This document shows, one piece after another, positions 33,159-46,647 of a stretch of 64,000 bases of DNA. This DNA is from Streptosporangium sp. NBC_01756 (lineage in GTDB: Bacteria; Actinomycetota; Actinomycetes; Streptosporangiales; Streptosporangiaceae), in NCBI RefSeq assembly GCF_035917975.1, contig NZ_CP109130.1:310001-374000 (forward strand), written 5' to 3'. How positions within the stretch are numbered: the first letter of the stretch is position 1; each line of letters begins with the position of its first letter. The translations under genes and the position numbers were made by a program. A model generated the notes under the pieces. It saw nothing but the letters and a program-made list of their open reading frames with translations. It was not told where the DNA came from and did no database searches.

Positions 33159-34160
33159 TCAGACGTTCGCCGCAGCGAAGACCCAGGGGGAAGTCTGCGC
33201 GATGAAGTCGTGCGGAAACCCGAGCTCGACGGGGGCCGTCCCCTCTAGCCGGGCCAGCGCCTCCGGACCGAGTTCCAGCTCCGCCGCCGCGAGGTTGTCA
33301 CCCAGTTGCCCGGTGCTCCGGGCGCCCACAATGGGCAGCACGGCAGGCGAACGGCTCATCGTCCACGCGATCGCGACCTGGGAAGGCGTGGCACCCATCT
33401 CGTCAGCGACCTCCTGCACGGCCCGGGCGACGGCGTGGTCCCGCTCCGACACTGAGCCCGGCGACAGCCGGGCGGGACCGTCGGGCCCGCCCGGCTGCGT
33501 GTACTTGCCCGACAACACGCCACCGCCCAGCGGGCTCCACGCGGTGACCCCCAGTCCGAGCGACTCGGCCATCGGCAGCAACTCGCGCTCGATGTCGCGC
33601 TGGAGCAGGCTGTAGGGGACCTGCAGGCCGACGAAGGGGCTCCAGCCCCGCCATTCGGCCAGGGTGTTGGCCCGCGACACCACCCATGCGGGGGTGTCGG
33701 AGATCCCGACATGGAGCACCTTGCCTGCCCGGACGGCGTCGTCCAGGGCGCGCATGGTCTCCTCCATGGGCGTGTGCCGGTCCCACATGTGCACCCAGTA
33801 CAGATCCACATAATCCGTGCCCAGCCGCCGCAGGCTGGTCTCCAGGGAAGCCCGGAGGTTCTTGCGGTGGTTTCCGGCGGCGTTGGGGTCGTCGCGGTCG
33901 CGGGAGACGGTGTACTTCGTGCCCACCACGAACGAGTCCCGCCGCCCGTGCAGCCACTGGCCGAGGATCTCCTCGCTGGCCCCGTCGCGGTAGTTGACCG
34001 CCGTGTCGATCGTATTGCCGCCCGCCTCGCGGTACAGGTCGAGCATGCGCCGGCACTCCTCCGCCGGCGCGCCCACCCCGCCCTGTTCGCCGAAGGTCAT
34101 GGCTCCCAAGATCAACTCGGAGACCCGAAGACCACTGGCGCCTAACGTCCTGTATTTCAT
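33159..34160 (-). CDS. Aldo/keto reductase
   Basis: This 333-residue NADPH-dependent oxidoreductase has the AKR tetrad: Asp in GGNTIDTAVNY, Tyr in VNYRDGASEE, Lys in FVVGTKYT and His in DLYWVHMWDRHT. The cofactor-binding end is present (PIVGARSTGQLGDNL). It begins MKYRTLGASGLRVSELILG as usual. Substrates of such enzymes are broad (aldehydes, ketones). It is transcribed away from a TetR-type gene with two inverted repeats between them, so it is very likely the repressor's target. Confidence 0.92.
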   Translation of the reverse strand: MKYRTLGASGLRVSELILGAMTFGEQGGVGAPAEECRRMLDLYREAGGNTIDTAVNYRDGASEEILGQWLHGRRDSFVVGTKYTVSRDRDDPNAAGNHRKNLRASLETSLRRLGTDYVDLYWVHMWDRHTPMEETMRALDDAVRAGKVLHVGISDTPAWVVSRANTLAEWRGWSPFVGLQVPYSLLQRDIERELLPMAESLGLGVTAWSPLGGGVLSGKYTQPGGPDGPARLSPGSVSERDHAVARAVQEVADEMGATPSQVAIAWTMSRSPAVLPIVGARSTGQLGDNLAAAELELGPEALARLEGTAPVELGFPHDFIAQTSPWVFAAANV

Positions 34161-34221
34161 GCCTGCATCCCAGACTGCTTAGTAATGGCTGGATATGTCG
34201 TGAGTCGCCTCACAAGCGAGA

Positions 34222-34262
34222 CCATACACGCTGTATGGACACTATGTATAGACGCAGTGTCC
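34222..34262 (+). promoter_or_regulatory. Operator between the aldo/keto reductase and TetR genes
   Basis: CCATACA-CGC-TGTATGG (34222-34238) is a perfect palindrome. GGACACT-(12)-AGTGTCC (34237-34262) overlaps its right end and is also perfect. Position 25-65 bp before the TetR gene fits autoregulation and control of the divergent reductase. Confidence 0.75.
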
Positions 34263-34287
34263 GGACGTGTTGTCCTAAGCTGGCGGC

Positions 34288-34929
34288 ATGAGCAGCGAAG
34301 TCCCTGACGGTCGTCCCGGACGTCGATCCGGTCCAGTTCCCGCCGCCGCGGAGACGCGGGAGCGCATCCTGACCGCCACCCGTGAACTGCTGGACGAACG
34401 CCGCTTCGACACCCTCAGCGTCGCCGACATCCTGGCCGCCGCGGGGGTGTCGAGGGCGAGCTTCTACTTCTACTTCCCCAACAAGCAGGCCGTGCTGGCC
34501 GACCTGGTGCACGAGGCGGTGGCGGGAGGGCAGCGGGCCGCCCAGCCCTGGATCGGAGAGGAGCAGGATTCGGTCGCCGCCCTGCGAGCGGGCGTGAGCG
34601 ACGGGGCCAGGCTGTGGCGGGAGAACGCCGGCGTGCTCCGAGCGATCGTGGAGAGCTGGGGCTCCGACGACGACCTGCGTGCCCTCTGGCTGGCGCAGAT
34701 GAACCTGTTCACCGAGGCCGCCGCCGCCCGGATCGAGGCGGATCCGGAGGCCCGGCAGCGACTCGGCGACCTCGACGGCCGGGCGGTCGCCGCGTCACTG
34801 TCGTGGCTCGGGGAGCGGCTCTACTACCTGGCCGCGGCCGGCGTGCCGCCCTTCGACGACGAGCAGGTCCTGGTGGACGTCCTCACCAACGCGTGGACCT
34901 CCGCCTTGTACGGCAAGGCGTCGACCTAG
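34288..34929 (+). CDS. TetR family repressor (EthR-like)
   Basis: This 213-residue regulator has an N-terminal TetR DNA-binding domain: AETRERILTATRELLDERRF followed by LSVADILAAAGVSRASFYFYFPNK. The C-terminal ligand domain resembles the EthR group (WIGEEQDSVAALRAGVSDGARLWRENAGVLRAIVESWG). It probably represses the divergent aldo/keto reductase and itself through the overlapping palindromes between them, with an aldehyde- or drug-like ligand as inducer; the ligand is unknown. The ATG has no strong ribosome site. Confidence 0.9.
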   Translation: MSSEVPDGRPGRRSGPVPAAAETRERILTATRELLDERRFDTLSVADILAAAGVSRASFYFYFPNKQAVLADLVHEAVAGGQRAAQPWIGEEQDSVAALRAGVSDGARLWRENAGVLRAIVESWGSDDDLRALWLAQMNLFTEAAAARIEADPEARQRLGDLDGRAVAASLSWLGERLYYLAAAGVPPFDDEQVLVDVLTNAWTSALYGKAST

Positions 34930-35388
34930 GGCGCCGCGAAGGTGAATCCCGGTCGTCGATGATCATGCGCCGTGGGGAGCCGCCCGGCCACGGCCTCAGA
35001 CGCTCCCGAGGGGGACCGACCACCCGGACTCACCTCGCCGTCATCGATCTCACGCACGCGGACTCGTTCCGTCACTGACACACCCTGACAGCCGCATGCC
35101 GTCCGGCACAGAACCCCGACGGCGCGCCATGGCAGGGCGAACGCTGCCCGATGCGGCACTGGATTCGACCCAAGCCCACCGTTACACAGTCGTAACTTAC
35201 GTGAAACTTTCATCTGGGCAGGCGCCGTTGGACGATCTCTCTCCGGACGAATGTCCAGGCAGGGAAACGCACCGACGGCGCCGCCTAAGTCAGTGAAGAC
35301 CGCAGCTCGTTGACGCCGGTCGGCCAGTCGGATGTACTCCCCGACACCACCCTTTCCGGAGCAGGCCATGGAGAGCTGGAACTTCAAA

Positions 35389-35402
35389 TGTTAGCGATAA
35401 CA
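35389..35402 (+). promoter_or_regulatory. LacI-type operator, upstream copy
   Basis: TGTTAGCGATAACA, one mismatch from a perfect palindrome and from the downstream copy. It lies 176 bp before that copy. Confidence 0.65.
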
Positions 35403-35564
35403 ACTTTTGGTGGCCGACACCTGACCTCTGACCGGCCTGGGAGCACTGGATGCATCTCGGTCGTCGTTCCGCTCCCGCAACTTCCCGACTCACCTCCTGC
35501 GACATCCGGGCCACCTGCCGCGGACCGGCAGGCCACCGCCTTCCGGATAACTTCACGACCGCAA

Positions 35565-35578
35565 TGTTAGCGCTAACA
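35565..35578 (+). promoter_or_regulatory. LacI-type operator adjacent to the GH43 gene
   Basis: TGTTAGCGCTAACA, a perfect 14-bp palindrome with the central CG typical of LacI/GalR regulators. It ends 19 bp before the start codon of the first hemicellulase, where bound repressor would block transcription. Confidence 0.75.
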
Positions 35579-35597
35579 ACGTTTTGAAGGGAGAACG

Positions 35598-39183
<3,586 letters not shown>

Positions 39184-39197
39184 AACCGGAGCACATT

Positions 39198-40661
39198 GTG
39201 CGAATCAAACCCTTGGCCGTCATCGTCACGGCGGCCACGTTATTGGTGGGCCTCTTCGTGGCCACCCAGTCCGCCAACGCGGCGACCGTCGACACCAACG
39301 CCTGGTACGTGCTGGTCAACCGGACCAGCGGCAAGGCCTTGGACGTCTACAACCTGGCCACCAATGACGGCGCCCGCATCACCCAGTGGGCCCGCAACAA
39401 CGGCAACCAGCAGCAGTGGCAGTTCGTCGACTCCGGCGGCGGCTACTACCGCGTCAAATCCCGCCACTCCGGCAAGGTCCTGGACGTCAGCAACTTCTCC
39501 ACCGCCAACGGCGGAGCGGTCGTGCAGTGGTCCGACCTCAACGGCACCAACCAGCAATGGCGCCTGGCCGACTCCGACAGCGGCCACGTCCGCCTGATCA
39601 ACCGCAACAGCGCCAAGGCCCTGGAGGTACAGGGCGCCTCCACCGCCGACGGCGCCAACATCGTCCAGTACGACGACTGGGGCGGCGGCAACCAGCAGTG
39701 GCAACTCGTCCAGGTCGGCACCGGACCGACCCCCACCCCGACTCCGACCGGTATGTGTGCTCTTCCGTCGACGTACCGCTGGACCTCGACCGGCTCGCTG
39801 GCGAACCCGAAGTCGGGATGGGTCTCGCTCAAGGACTTCACCACCGTCCCCTACAACGGCAGGCACCTGGTCTACGCCACGACCCACGACACGGGCACAA
39901 GCTGGGGTTCGATGAACTTCGGCCTCTTCACCAACTGGTCCGACATGGCCTCGGCCAGCCAGAACACCATGTCCTCCGCCACCGTCGCGCCCACCCTGTT
40001 CTACTTCGCCCCGAAGAACATCTGGGTGCTCGCCTACCAGTGGGGCGGACCCGCCTTCTCCTACCGCACCTCCAGCGACCCCACCAACCCCAACGGCTGG
40101 TCCTCACCGCAGACCCTCTTCTCCGGAAGCATCTCCGGCTCCGGAACCGGACCCATCGACCAGACCCTCATCGGCGACAGCACCAACATGTACCTGTTCT
40201 TCGCCGGCGACAACGGCAAGATCTACCGGGCCGGCATGCCCATCGGCAACTTCCCCGGCAGTTTCGGCACGACCTCGACCGTGATCATGAGCGACACGAC
40301 GAACAACCTCTTCGAAGCCGTCCAGGTCTACAAACTCCAAAACCAGAACCGATACCTCATGATCGTCGAGGCGATCGGCTCCCAGGGCCGCTACTTCCGC
40401 TCCTTCACCGCCACCAGCCTGGACGGGACGTGGACACCACAGGCCGCGACCGAGAGCAACCCCTTCGCCGGCAAGGCCAACAGCGGCGCCACCTGGACCA
40501 ACGACATCAGCCACGGCGAACTGATCCGCACCAACCCCGACCAGACCATGACCGTCGACCCCTGCAACCTGCAACTGCTCTACCAGGGACGCAACCCCGG
40601 CTCCGGCGGCGACTACGGCCTCCTGCCCTACCGGCCGGGCCTGCTGACCCTACAGCGCTGA
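39198..40661 (+). CDS. Secreted CBM13-GH62 alpha-L-arabinofuranosidase
   Basis: This 487-residue exported enzyme has a signal peptide [20 protein letters not shown] with cleavage after SANA. A CBM13 trefoil, a [10 protein letters not shown] linker and a GH62 propeller follow. GH62 hallmarks are [58 protein letters not shown] and [10 protein letters not shown]. It should remove arabinose side chains from arabinoxylan, opening the backbone to the GH10 enzyme. The start is a GTG with GGAG at six bases; an ATG at 39180 that overlaps the xylanase stop as ATGA would add six residues. Confidence 0.92.
   Translation: MRIKPLAVIVTAATLLVGLFVATQSANAATVDTNAWYVLVNRTSGKALDVYNLATNDGARITQWARNNGNQQQWQFVDSGGGYYRVKSRHSGKVLDVSNFSTANGGAVVQWSDLNGTNQQWRLADSDSGHVRLINRNSAKALEVQGASTADGANIVQYDDWGGGNQQWQLVQVGTGPTPTPTPTGMCALPSTYRWTSTGSLANPKSGWVSLKDFTTVPYNGRHLVYATTHDTGTSWGSMNFGLFTNWSDMASASQNTMSSATVAPTLFYFAPKNIWVLAYQWGGPAFSYRTSSDPTNPNGWSSPQTLFSGSISGSGTGPIDQTLIGDSTNMYLFFAGDNGKIYRAGMPIGNFPGSFGTTSTVIMSDTTNNLFEAVQVYKLQNQNRYLMIVEAIGSQGRYFRSFTATSLDGTWTPQAATESNPFAGKANSGATWTNDISHGELIRTNPDQTMTVDPCNLQLLYQGRNPGSGGDYGLLPYRPGLLTLQR
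39285..39717 (+). repeat. CBM13 module coding repeat, copy 3
   Basis: This 433-bp segment, nearly identical to copy 1 over its whole length, lies between the signal peptide and GH62 domain codons. Confidence 0.9.
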
Positions 40662-40712
40662 CGGCATGACACAGGTCCGGCTCGAACGTTCCTGCTGATC
40701 ATCCCCTGAACC

Positions 40713-40757
40713 GGTCCCGGGCGCGAGGGGGAGGGAGCGCCCAACGCACCCGGGACC
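40713..40757 (+). terminator. Hairpin between the GH62 and second GH43 genes
   Basis: GGTCCCGGG pairs perfectly with CCCGGGACC across a 27-base loop that itself contains GCGC arms. It separates the first three cluster genes from the next one and may terminate or attenuate transcription. Confidence 0.55.
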
Positions 40758-40798
40758 ACCAGTACCCCTGTCAAACACATGTCCGAGGGAGACGACAG

Positions 40799-42607
40799 GT
40801 GAGACCTGCTCTGCGCACGGTCCTGTGCACCGTGGGCCTGCTTCTTGCCACCATGCTGTTCCCGTCCTTGGCCAGGGCGGACAACCCGATCGTGCAGACG
40901 ATCTACACCGCCGACCCGGCGCCGCTCGTCCACAACGGCCGCCTCTACCTCTATACCGGCCACGACGAGGACGGCTCGACGTACTTCACCATGCGTGACT
41001 GGCGGGTGTACTCCACCACGGACATGGCCAACTGGACCGACCACGGCTCACCGATGAGCCTGGCCACCTTCGCCTGGGCCGACGCCAACGCCTGGGCCGG
41101 CCACGTCGCCTACCGCAACGGCAAGTTCTACTGGTACGTACCGGTGCGGAACCGGGCGACCGGCGGCATGGCCATCGGAGTCGCGGTCGGCGACAGCCCC
41201 ACCGGGCCCTTCCGTGACGCGCTGGGCCGCCCGCTGGTCGAGAACGGCGAGATCGACCCCAACGTCCTCATCGACGACAGCGGCCAGGCCTACCTGTACT
41301 GGGGAAACCCCCGCCTCTGGTATGTCCGGCTGAACACCGACATGATCTCCTTCTCCGGCAGCCCGACCCAGATCCCGCTCACCACGGCGGGGTTCGGCAC
41401 GCGAAACGGCAACGCCGACCGTCCCACCCTCTACGAGGAGGGGCCGTGGGTCTTCAAACGCAACAACCTCTACTACAACGTGTTCGCCGCTGAATGCTGC
41501 TCGGAGTTCATCGGCTACTCCACGGCCCCCAGCGCCACCGGCCCGTGGACCTACCGCGGAACGGTCATGCCGAAGCAGGGGTCGAGCTTCACCAACCACC
41601 CCGGGATCATCGACTTCGCCGGGAGCTCGTACTTCTTCTACCACAACGGCGCTCTCCCCGGTGGAGGCGGCTACACCAGGTCAGTGGCCGTGGAGAAGTT
41701 CACCTACAACGCCGACGGCACCATCCCGACCATCAACATGACCACCGCCGGACCACCGCAGGTCGGCACCCTCGACCCGTTCGTCCGTCAGGAGGCTGAG
41801 ACCGTCGCCTGGGCATCAGGGGTGGAGACCGAAGCCTCCGGCGAAGGCGGCATGAACGTCGGTTTCATCGAGAACGGCGACTACGTCAAGGTCAAGGGTG
41901 TCTCCTTCGGCACCGGAGCCTCCTCCTTCACCGCCCGCGTGGCCTCGGGCACCAGCGGCGGCCAGATCGAAGTCCGCCTCGGCAGCGCCACCGGCACCCT
42001 CGTGGGCACCTGCACCGTCCCCGGCACCGGCGGCTGGCAGAACTGGACCTCGGTCACCTGCCCCGTCTCCGGTGCCACCGGCACGCGCGACCTCTACCTC
42101 CGGTTCGCCGGCGGCAGCGGCTACCTGCTCAACCTCAACTGGTGGCAGTTCACCCCGAGCGGCGGCAGCGGGAACCTGCTGGCCAACGGCACGATGGAGG
42201 ACGGCACGACAGGCTGGACCAGCTCCGGCGGCACCCTGTCCTCCGCCACCGATGTGGCTCACGGCGGCAGCCGGTCCCTGCTCAACTCCGGCCGTACGGC
42301 CGCCTGGCAGGGCCCCCACCAGAACGTGACCGCGCGGCTCACCAACGGCAAGAGCTACACCACGAGCGTCTGGGTCCGCTCGCAGAGCGGCACTCCCAGT
42401 GCGAAGGCGACCCTGGCGCTCACCGCGAACGGCACGACGAACTACGTACAGCTCACCCCGGCGCAGACGGTCAACGCCAACGGGTGGACCCAGCTCACCG
42501 GTACCGCGACTGTCTCGTGGACCGGGACGCTGACCAACGCCTCCTTCTACGTCGAAACGGCCGCGGGCACCGACGGCCTCCACATCGACGACGCCTCCTT
42601 CCAGTGA
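40799..42607 (+). CDS. Secreted GH43 arabinoxylan hydrolase with CBM6 and CBM4/9-like domain
   Basis: This 602-residue exported enzyme has a signal peptide of about 27 residues (VLCTVGLLLATMLFPSLARA). The GH43 propeller has the base Asp in YTADPAPLVHNGRLYLYTG, pKa Asp in IDPNVLIDDSGQAYLYWG and acid Glu in YEEGPWVFKRN, closest to XynD-type arabinoxylan arabinofuranohydrolases. A CBM6 (about 325-455, RQEAETVAWASGVETEA to LNLNWWQF) and a CBM4/9-like jelly-roll (NLLANGTMEDGTTGWTSSGG to the end) follow. It lacks the shared CBM13. The GTG start has GGGAGA at six bases. It debranches arabinoxylan together with the GH62 enzyme. Confidence 0.9.
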   Translation: MRPALRTVLCTVGLLLATMLFPSLARADNPIVQTIYTADPAPLVHNGRLYLYTGHDEDGSTYFTMRDWRVYSTTDMANWTDHGSPMSLATFAWADANAWAGHVAYRNGKFYWYVPVRNRATGGMAIGVAVGDSPTGPFRDALGRPLVENGEIDPNVLIDDSGQAYLYWGNPRLWYVRLNTDMISFSGSPTQIPLTTAGFGTRNGNADRPTLYEEGPWVFKRNNLYYNVFAAECCSEFIGYSTAPSATGPWTYRGTVMPKQGSSFTNHPGIIDFAGSSYFFYHNGALPGGGGYTRSVAVEKFTYNADGTIPTINMTTAGPPQVGTLDPFVRQEAETVAWASGVETEASGEGGMNVGFIENGDYVKVKGVSFGTGASSFTARVASGTSGGQIEVRLGSATGTLVGTCTVPGTGGWQNWTSVTCPVSGATGTRDLYLRFAGGSGYLLNLNWWQFTPSGGSGNLLANGTMEDGTTGWTSSGGTLSSATDVAHGGSRSLLNSGRTAAWQGPHQNVTARLTNGKSYTTSVWVRSQSGTPSAKATLALTANGTTNYVQLTPAQTVNANGWTQLTGTATVSWTGTLTNASFYVETAAGTDGLHIDDASFQ

Positions 42608-42678
42608 CAGGAGTTGCGCCGGTCGGTGATCCTGACGCGTTCTCCCACCGAGTAACCGCCGGGGCCACGGTGCGGTAA

Positions 42679-44355
<1,677 letters not shown>

Positions 44356-44761
44356 CCACAACGCGCTCAAGTCCGATTCTCCGTACCACGTGAACCGCCG
44401 GATCCTGCTCTCAAGGATGTAGCGGTGTAGACGGACGACCACGGGCTCCTGGTAGCTGAGCTGCTTGGACAGCACCTCAGCTACCGGGAGCCCGCGCGCT
44501 GAAGGACCGGGGCGTCCCCTAATCCCACTCCGGAATAGCGCCACAGCGCGCCCGACAGCATCGCGCTCGCCCACGGCCCGGTAGCCCGATCGAGTTCATG
44601 GTTTCCCGGCTGCCAAGCGTCGCCGAACACCGGACAGAGTGGTCGTGTCCCGTGCGCCGACTGCCGTTGCCCTTTGACGCTTATCTTGTCCGCCCTCGGA
44701 TAGGGTCGATCATGCCGATAGCTCGCCAACGTCTGGCGGGGAGGCTCAGGAGCCACCACTG
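44356..44761. other. Gap after the hemicellulase cluster
   Basis: It contains the cluster's terminator hairpin and, in its right part, the promoter of the kinase-like gene; TTGACG at 44674-44679 is a possible -35 box, but no well-spaced -10 is evident. I see no gene. Confidence 0.45.
44443..44493 (+). terminator. Strong hairpin at the end of the hemicellulase cluster
   Basis: GGGCTCCTGGTAGCTGAG pairs with CTCAGCTACCGGGAGCCC at 17 of 18 positions, loop 15 bases. It lies 88 bp after the GH27 stop codon. Confidence 0.75.
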
Positions 44762-45826
44762 ATGCCCGACCCGGACTCGCGGTATGCCGCGCGCCTGGCC
44801 GCCTACGGAGCGGTCTCCACCTGGCTGTCGCTGCTGAGCGACCGCCGACTCGGCCAAGTCGTGGCGGAAGCCACCGCGCTCGGGTCCGGCATCGGCGGCA
44901 GGTCGGCGGAGATGGACATCAGCGGGAGGCGGGTCTTCATCAAACGGATCCCGCTGACCGGCATCGAGCTGCGGCCGGAGAACGTGCGCTCGACGGCGAA
45001 CCTGTTCGAGCTGCCGCTGTTCTACCAGTACGGGGTGGGCTCGGCCGGGTTCGGAGGCTGGCGTGAGCTGGCCGTACACACCATGACCACCAACTGGGTC
45101 CTCGGACGGGAGTACGAGGGCTTTCCGCTGATGTACCACTGGCGGGTGCTGCCCGACTTCCCACCCGAGGGGTTCATCGACGAGTTCGGCGGCATCGATG
45201 GGGCGGTCGCGCACTGGGAGGGCTCGTCTGCCGTCCGTGAACGCCTGGAGGCCGTCGGCCGCTCAACATCCAGCCTGGTGCTCTTCTTGGAACATGTGCC
45301 GCAGACTCTCGCCGCCTGGCTGGCCGACTCGCGGAAGGCCGCGCCGCGCAGCGGAGAAGGCTCGCCGTACCCCTGGGTGGAGGAAGCCCTGGCGCGCGGA
45401 ACCGCTTTCATGAGCTCTCGCGGGCTCGTCCACTTCGACGCCCATTTCGCCAACGTCCTGACCGACGGCCGACTGCTCTACTTCGCCGACTTCGGGCTCG
45501 CCCTGAGCGCCGGCTTCGAGCTCACCGCGGCCGAGGCCGCGTTCCTGTCCGAGCATCTCGACTACGACCACTGCTACACCACGGCCCATTTGCTGCGTCA
45601 CCATCTGCTCGACGACCTGCGCGGCGACATGGACCACCAGGCGTTCCTGCGGGAATGGGTCGCGGGACGACAGCCCTGTGAGGTCCCGCCCGCGACTGCC
45701 GCGATCATCGACCGGCACGCCTCGGCGGCCATCGTCTTGAACGAGTTCCACCACCACCTGGTCAAGAAGAGCAAGCGGACGCCGTTTCCAGCCGCCGAGA
45801 TCAAGCACGCCAGACAAGCCACCTGA
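44762..45826 (+). CDS. Kinase-fold protein (aminoglycoside phosphotransferase/protein-kinase-like)
   Basis: This 354-residue cytosolic protein shows a kinase C-lobe with HFDAHFANVL (HxDxxxxN catalytic loop) and YFADFGLAL (DFG metal site), but its N-lobe is unusual: the ATP lysine seems to be in RRVFIKRIPLTG after a GSGIGGRS glycine loop. Long insertions between the lobes (TNWVLGREYEGFPLMYHWRV) are not seen in ordinary Hanks kinases. It could phosphorylate a small molecule or a protein. It is rightward, alone, with AGGAG well upstream, and convergent with the DUF1540 gene. I do not recognise a named family with certainty. Confidence 0.7.
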   Translation: MPDPDSRYAARLAAYGAVSTWLSLLSDRRLGQVVAEATALGSGIGGRSAEMDISGRRVFIKRIPLTGIELRPENVRSTANLFELPLFYQYGVGSAGFGGWRELAVHTMTTNWVLGREYEGFPLMYHWRVLPDFPPEGFIDEFGGIDGAVAHWEGSSAVRERLEAVGRSTSSLVLFLEHVPQTLAAWLADSRKAAPRSGEGSPYPWVEEALARGTAFMSSRGLVHFDAHFANVLTDGRLLYFADFGLALSAGFELTAAEAAFLSEHLDYDHCYTTAHLLRHHLLDDLRGDMDHQAFLREWVAGRQPCEVPPATAAIIDRHASAAIVLNEFHHHLVKKSKRTPFPAAEIKHARQAT

Positions 45827-45950
45827 GACGGCCTCTCGGCCGCCCAGCCCTGGCGGGGGTGGAAAGCCCCATCGCCGGGCTCTCCATCCGAGGCGTCACT
45901 GTATGATCCGAAGCCTTGACCCGCCTGAAGATCCGGACACGGAACAGGCC

Positions 45951-46235
45951 CTAGGCGGGTGCGTAGGTGAGGCAGTCGACGTCGCTCTGCGTGTAGCCGA
46001 CGACGATGCCCGGGGCCTGGCATTCGAACTGCACGTTGTGATGGCAGTCGGCCATCCTGCAGGCGCCTACGTGGCCGTTGGCGGTCGGGTCACCACCCTT
46101 CGACTCGACCTTGAAGAAGGTCTCGCACTCCGCGTGAGAGCTGTTGCCGATCGTGATGGCCAGCGCGTGGCAGGTGTGTTCCGTGTTGTACGCGCACGCA
46201 TCGACTCGACACTCATTGATGACGGGCATGTCCAT
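45951..46235 (-). CDS. DUF1540 protein
   Basis: This 94-residue protein contains two DUF1540 cysteine motifs: ECRVDACAYNTEHTCHALAI with HAECETF, and ACRMADCHHNVQFECQAPGI with DCLTY. The regularly spaced cysteines (four per repeat) suggest zinc binding. Such small proteins are widespread in actinomycetes and clostridia; their role is unknown. The ATG has AGGAG nine bases upstream. It is leftward and alone, convergent with the kinase-like gene. Confidence 0.85.
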   Translation of the reverse strand: MDMPVINECRVDACAYNTEHTCHALAITIGNSSHAECETFFKVESKGGDPTANGHVGACRMADCHHNVQFECQAPGIVVGYTQSDVDCLTYAPA

Positions 46236-46647
46236 GGCTGAAGTCTCCTTCTGCTCGGGCAGTGCCCGGATGCTCCGTTTCTCGGGGCCTGCCGACCAAT
46301 GGTCTGTTCGGTATCACCGCAGGGCGGTGTCGACGCGTCCGGTTGGCACTGAGGTTGTCGAGCCCGCCGCACACATCGATTCCGCCTCGCACGTCGTGTC
46401 CTCATCGCGATCTTCGATGCTCACGATCAGACATGACGCAGCCATGTGCCCTTGGGGCATACGGTCTCTCCGTCTCATACCGCGCCTGGATCACCCGCAC
46501 GCCCATGCCGGTCTCAAAGCTTCTCCAAGAGCGGCCGTGGCGAAGGGGAGTCGCCTGGCCTTCCCCCGCCTCCCGGCGGATCACTCGCCCACTCCGCTGA
46601 TTCAGCCAAGGTCACGCCACCGGAGAACCAGAAGCCGTCCTGTCTGC
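46236..46647. other. Gap with a relic of an anti-sigma-type ATPase gene
   Basis: It lies between two leftward genes. It holds the DUF1540 promoter and, on the plus strand near 46525-46602, a piece that duplicates the 3' end of the ATPase gene at 59782. Nothing else is recognised. Confidence 0.5.
46525..46602 (+). pseudogene. 3' relic of a HATPase-type gene
   Basis: The frame reads AVAKGSRLAFPRLPADHSP, closely matching GTRLTFPCLPADHSP at the end of the intact ATPase gene (60330-60387). DNA identity over about 50 bases is high. No start or ATP-binding motifs remain upstream. Confidence 0.55.

Larger units (their letters stand above)
34930..35597. other. Long control region before the hemicellulase cluster
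   Basis: This 0.67-kb region has no convincing gene. Its left part, after the TetR stop, is featureless GC-rich sequence. The right part contains two LacI-type palindromes (35389-35402 and 35565-35578) with a locally lower GC content around 35180-35210 and 35380-35410. The promoter of the hemicellulase cluster should lie between about 35400 and 35560. Confidence 0.5.

Noticed and set aside
44674..44706. TTGACG/TAGGGT as a promoter of the kinase-like gene
   Set aside because: The spacing is 21 bp and the -10 match is weak.
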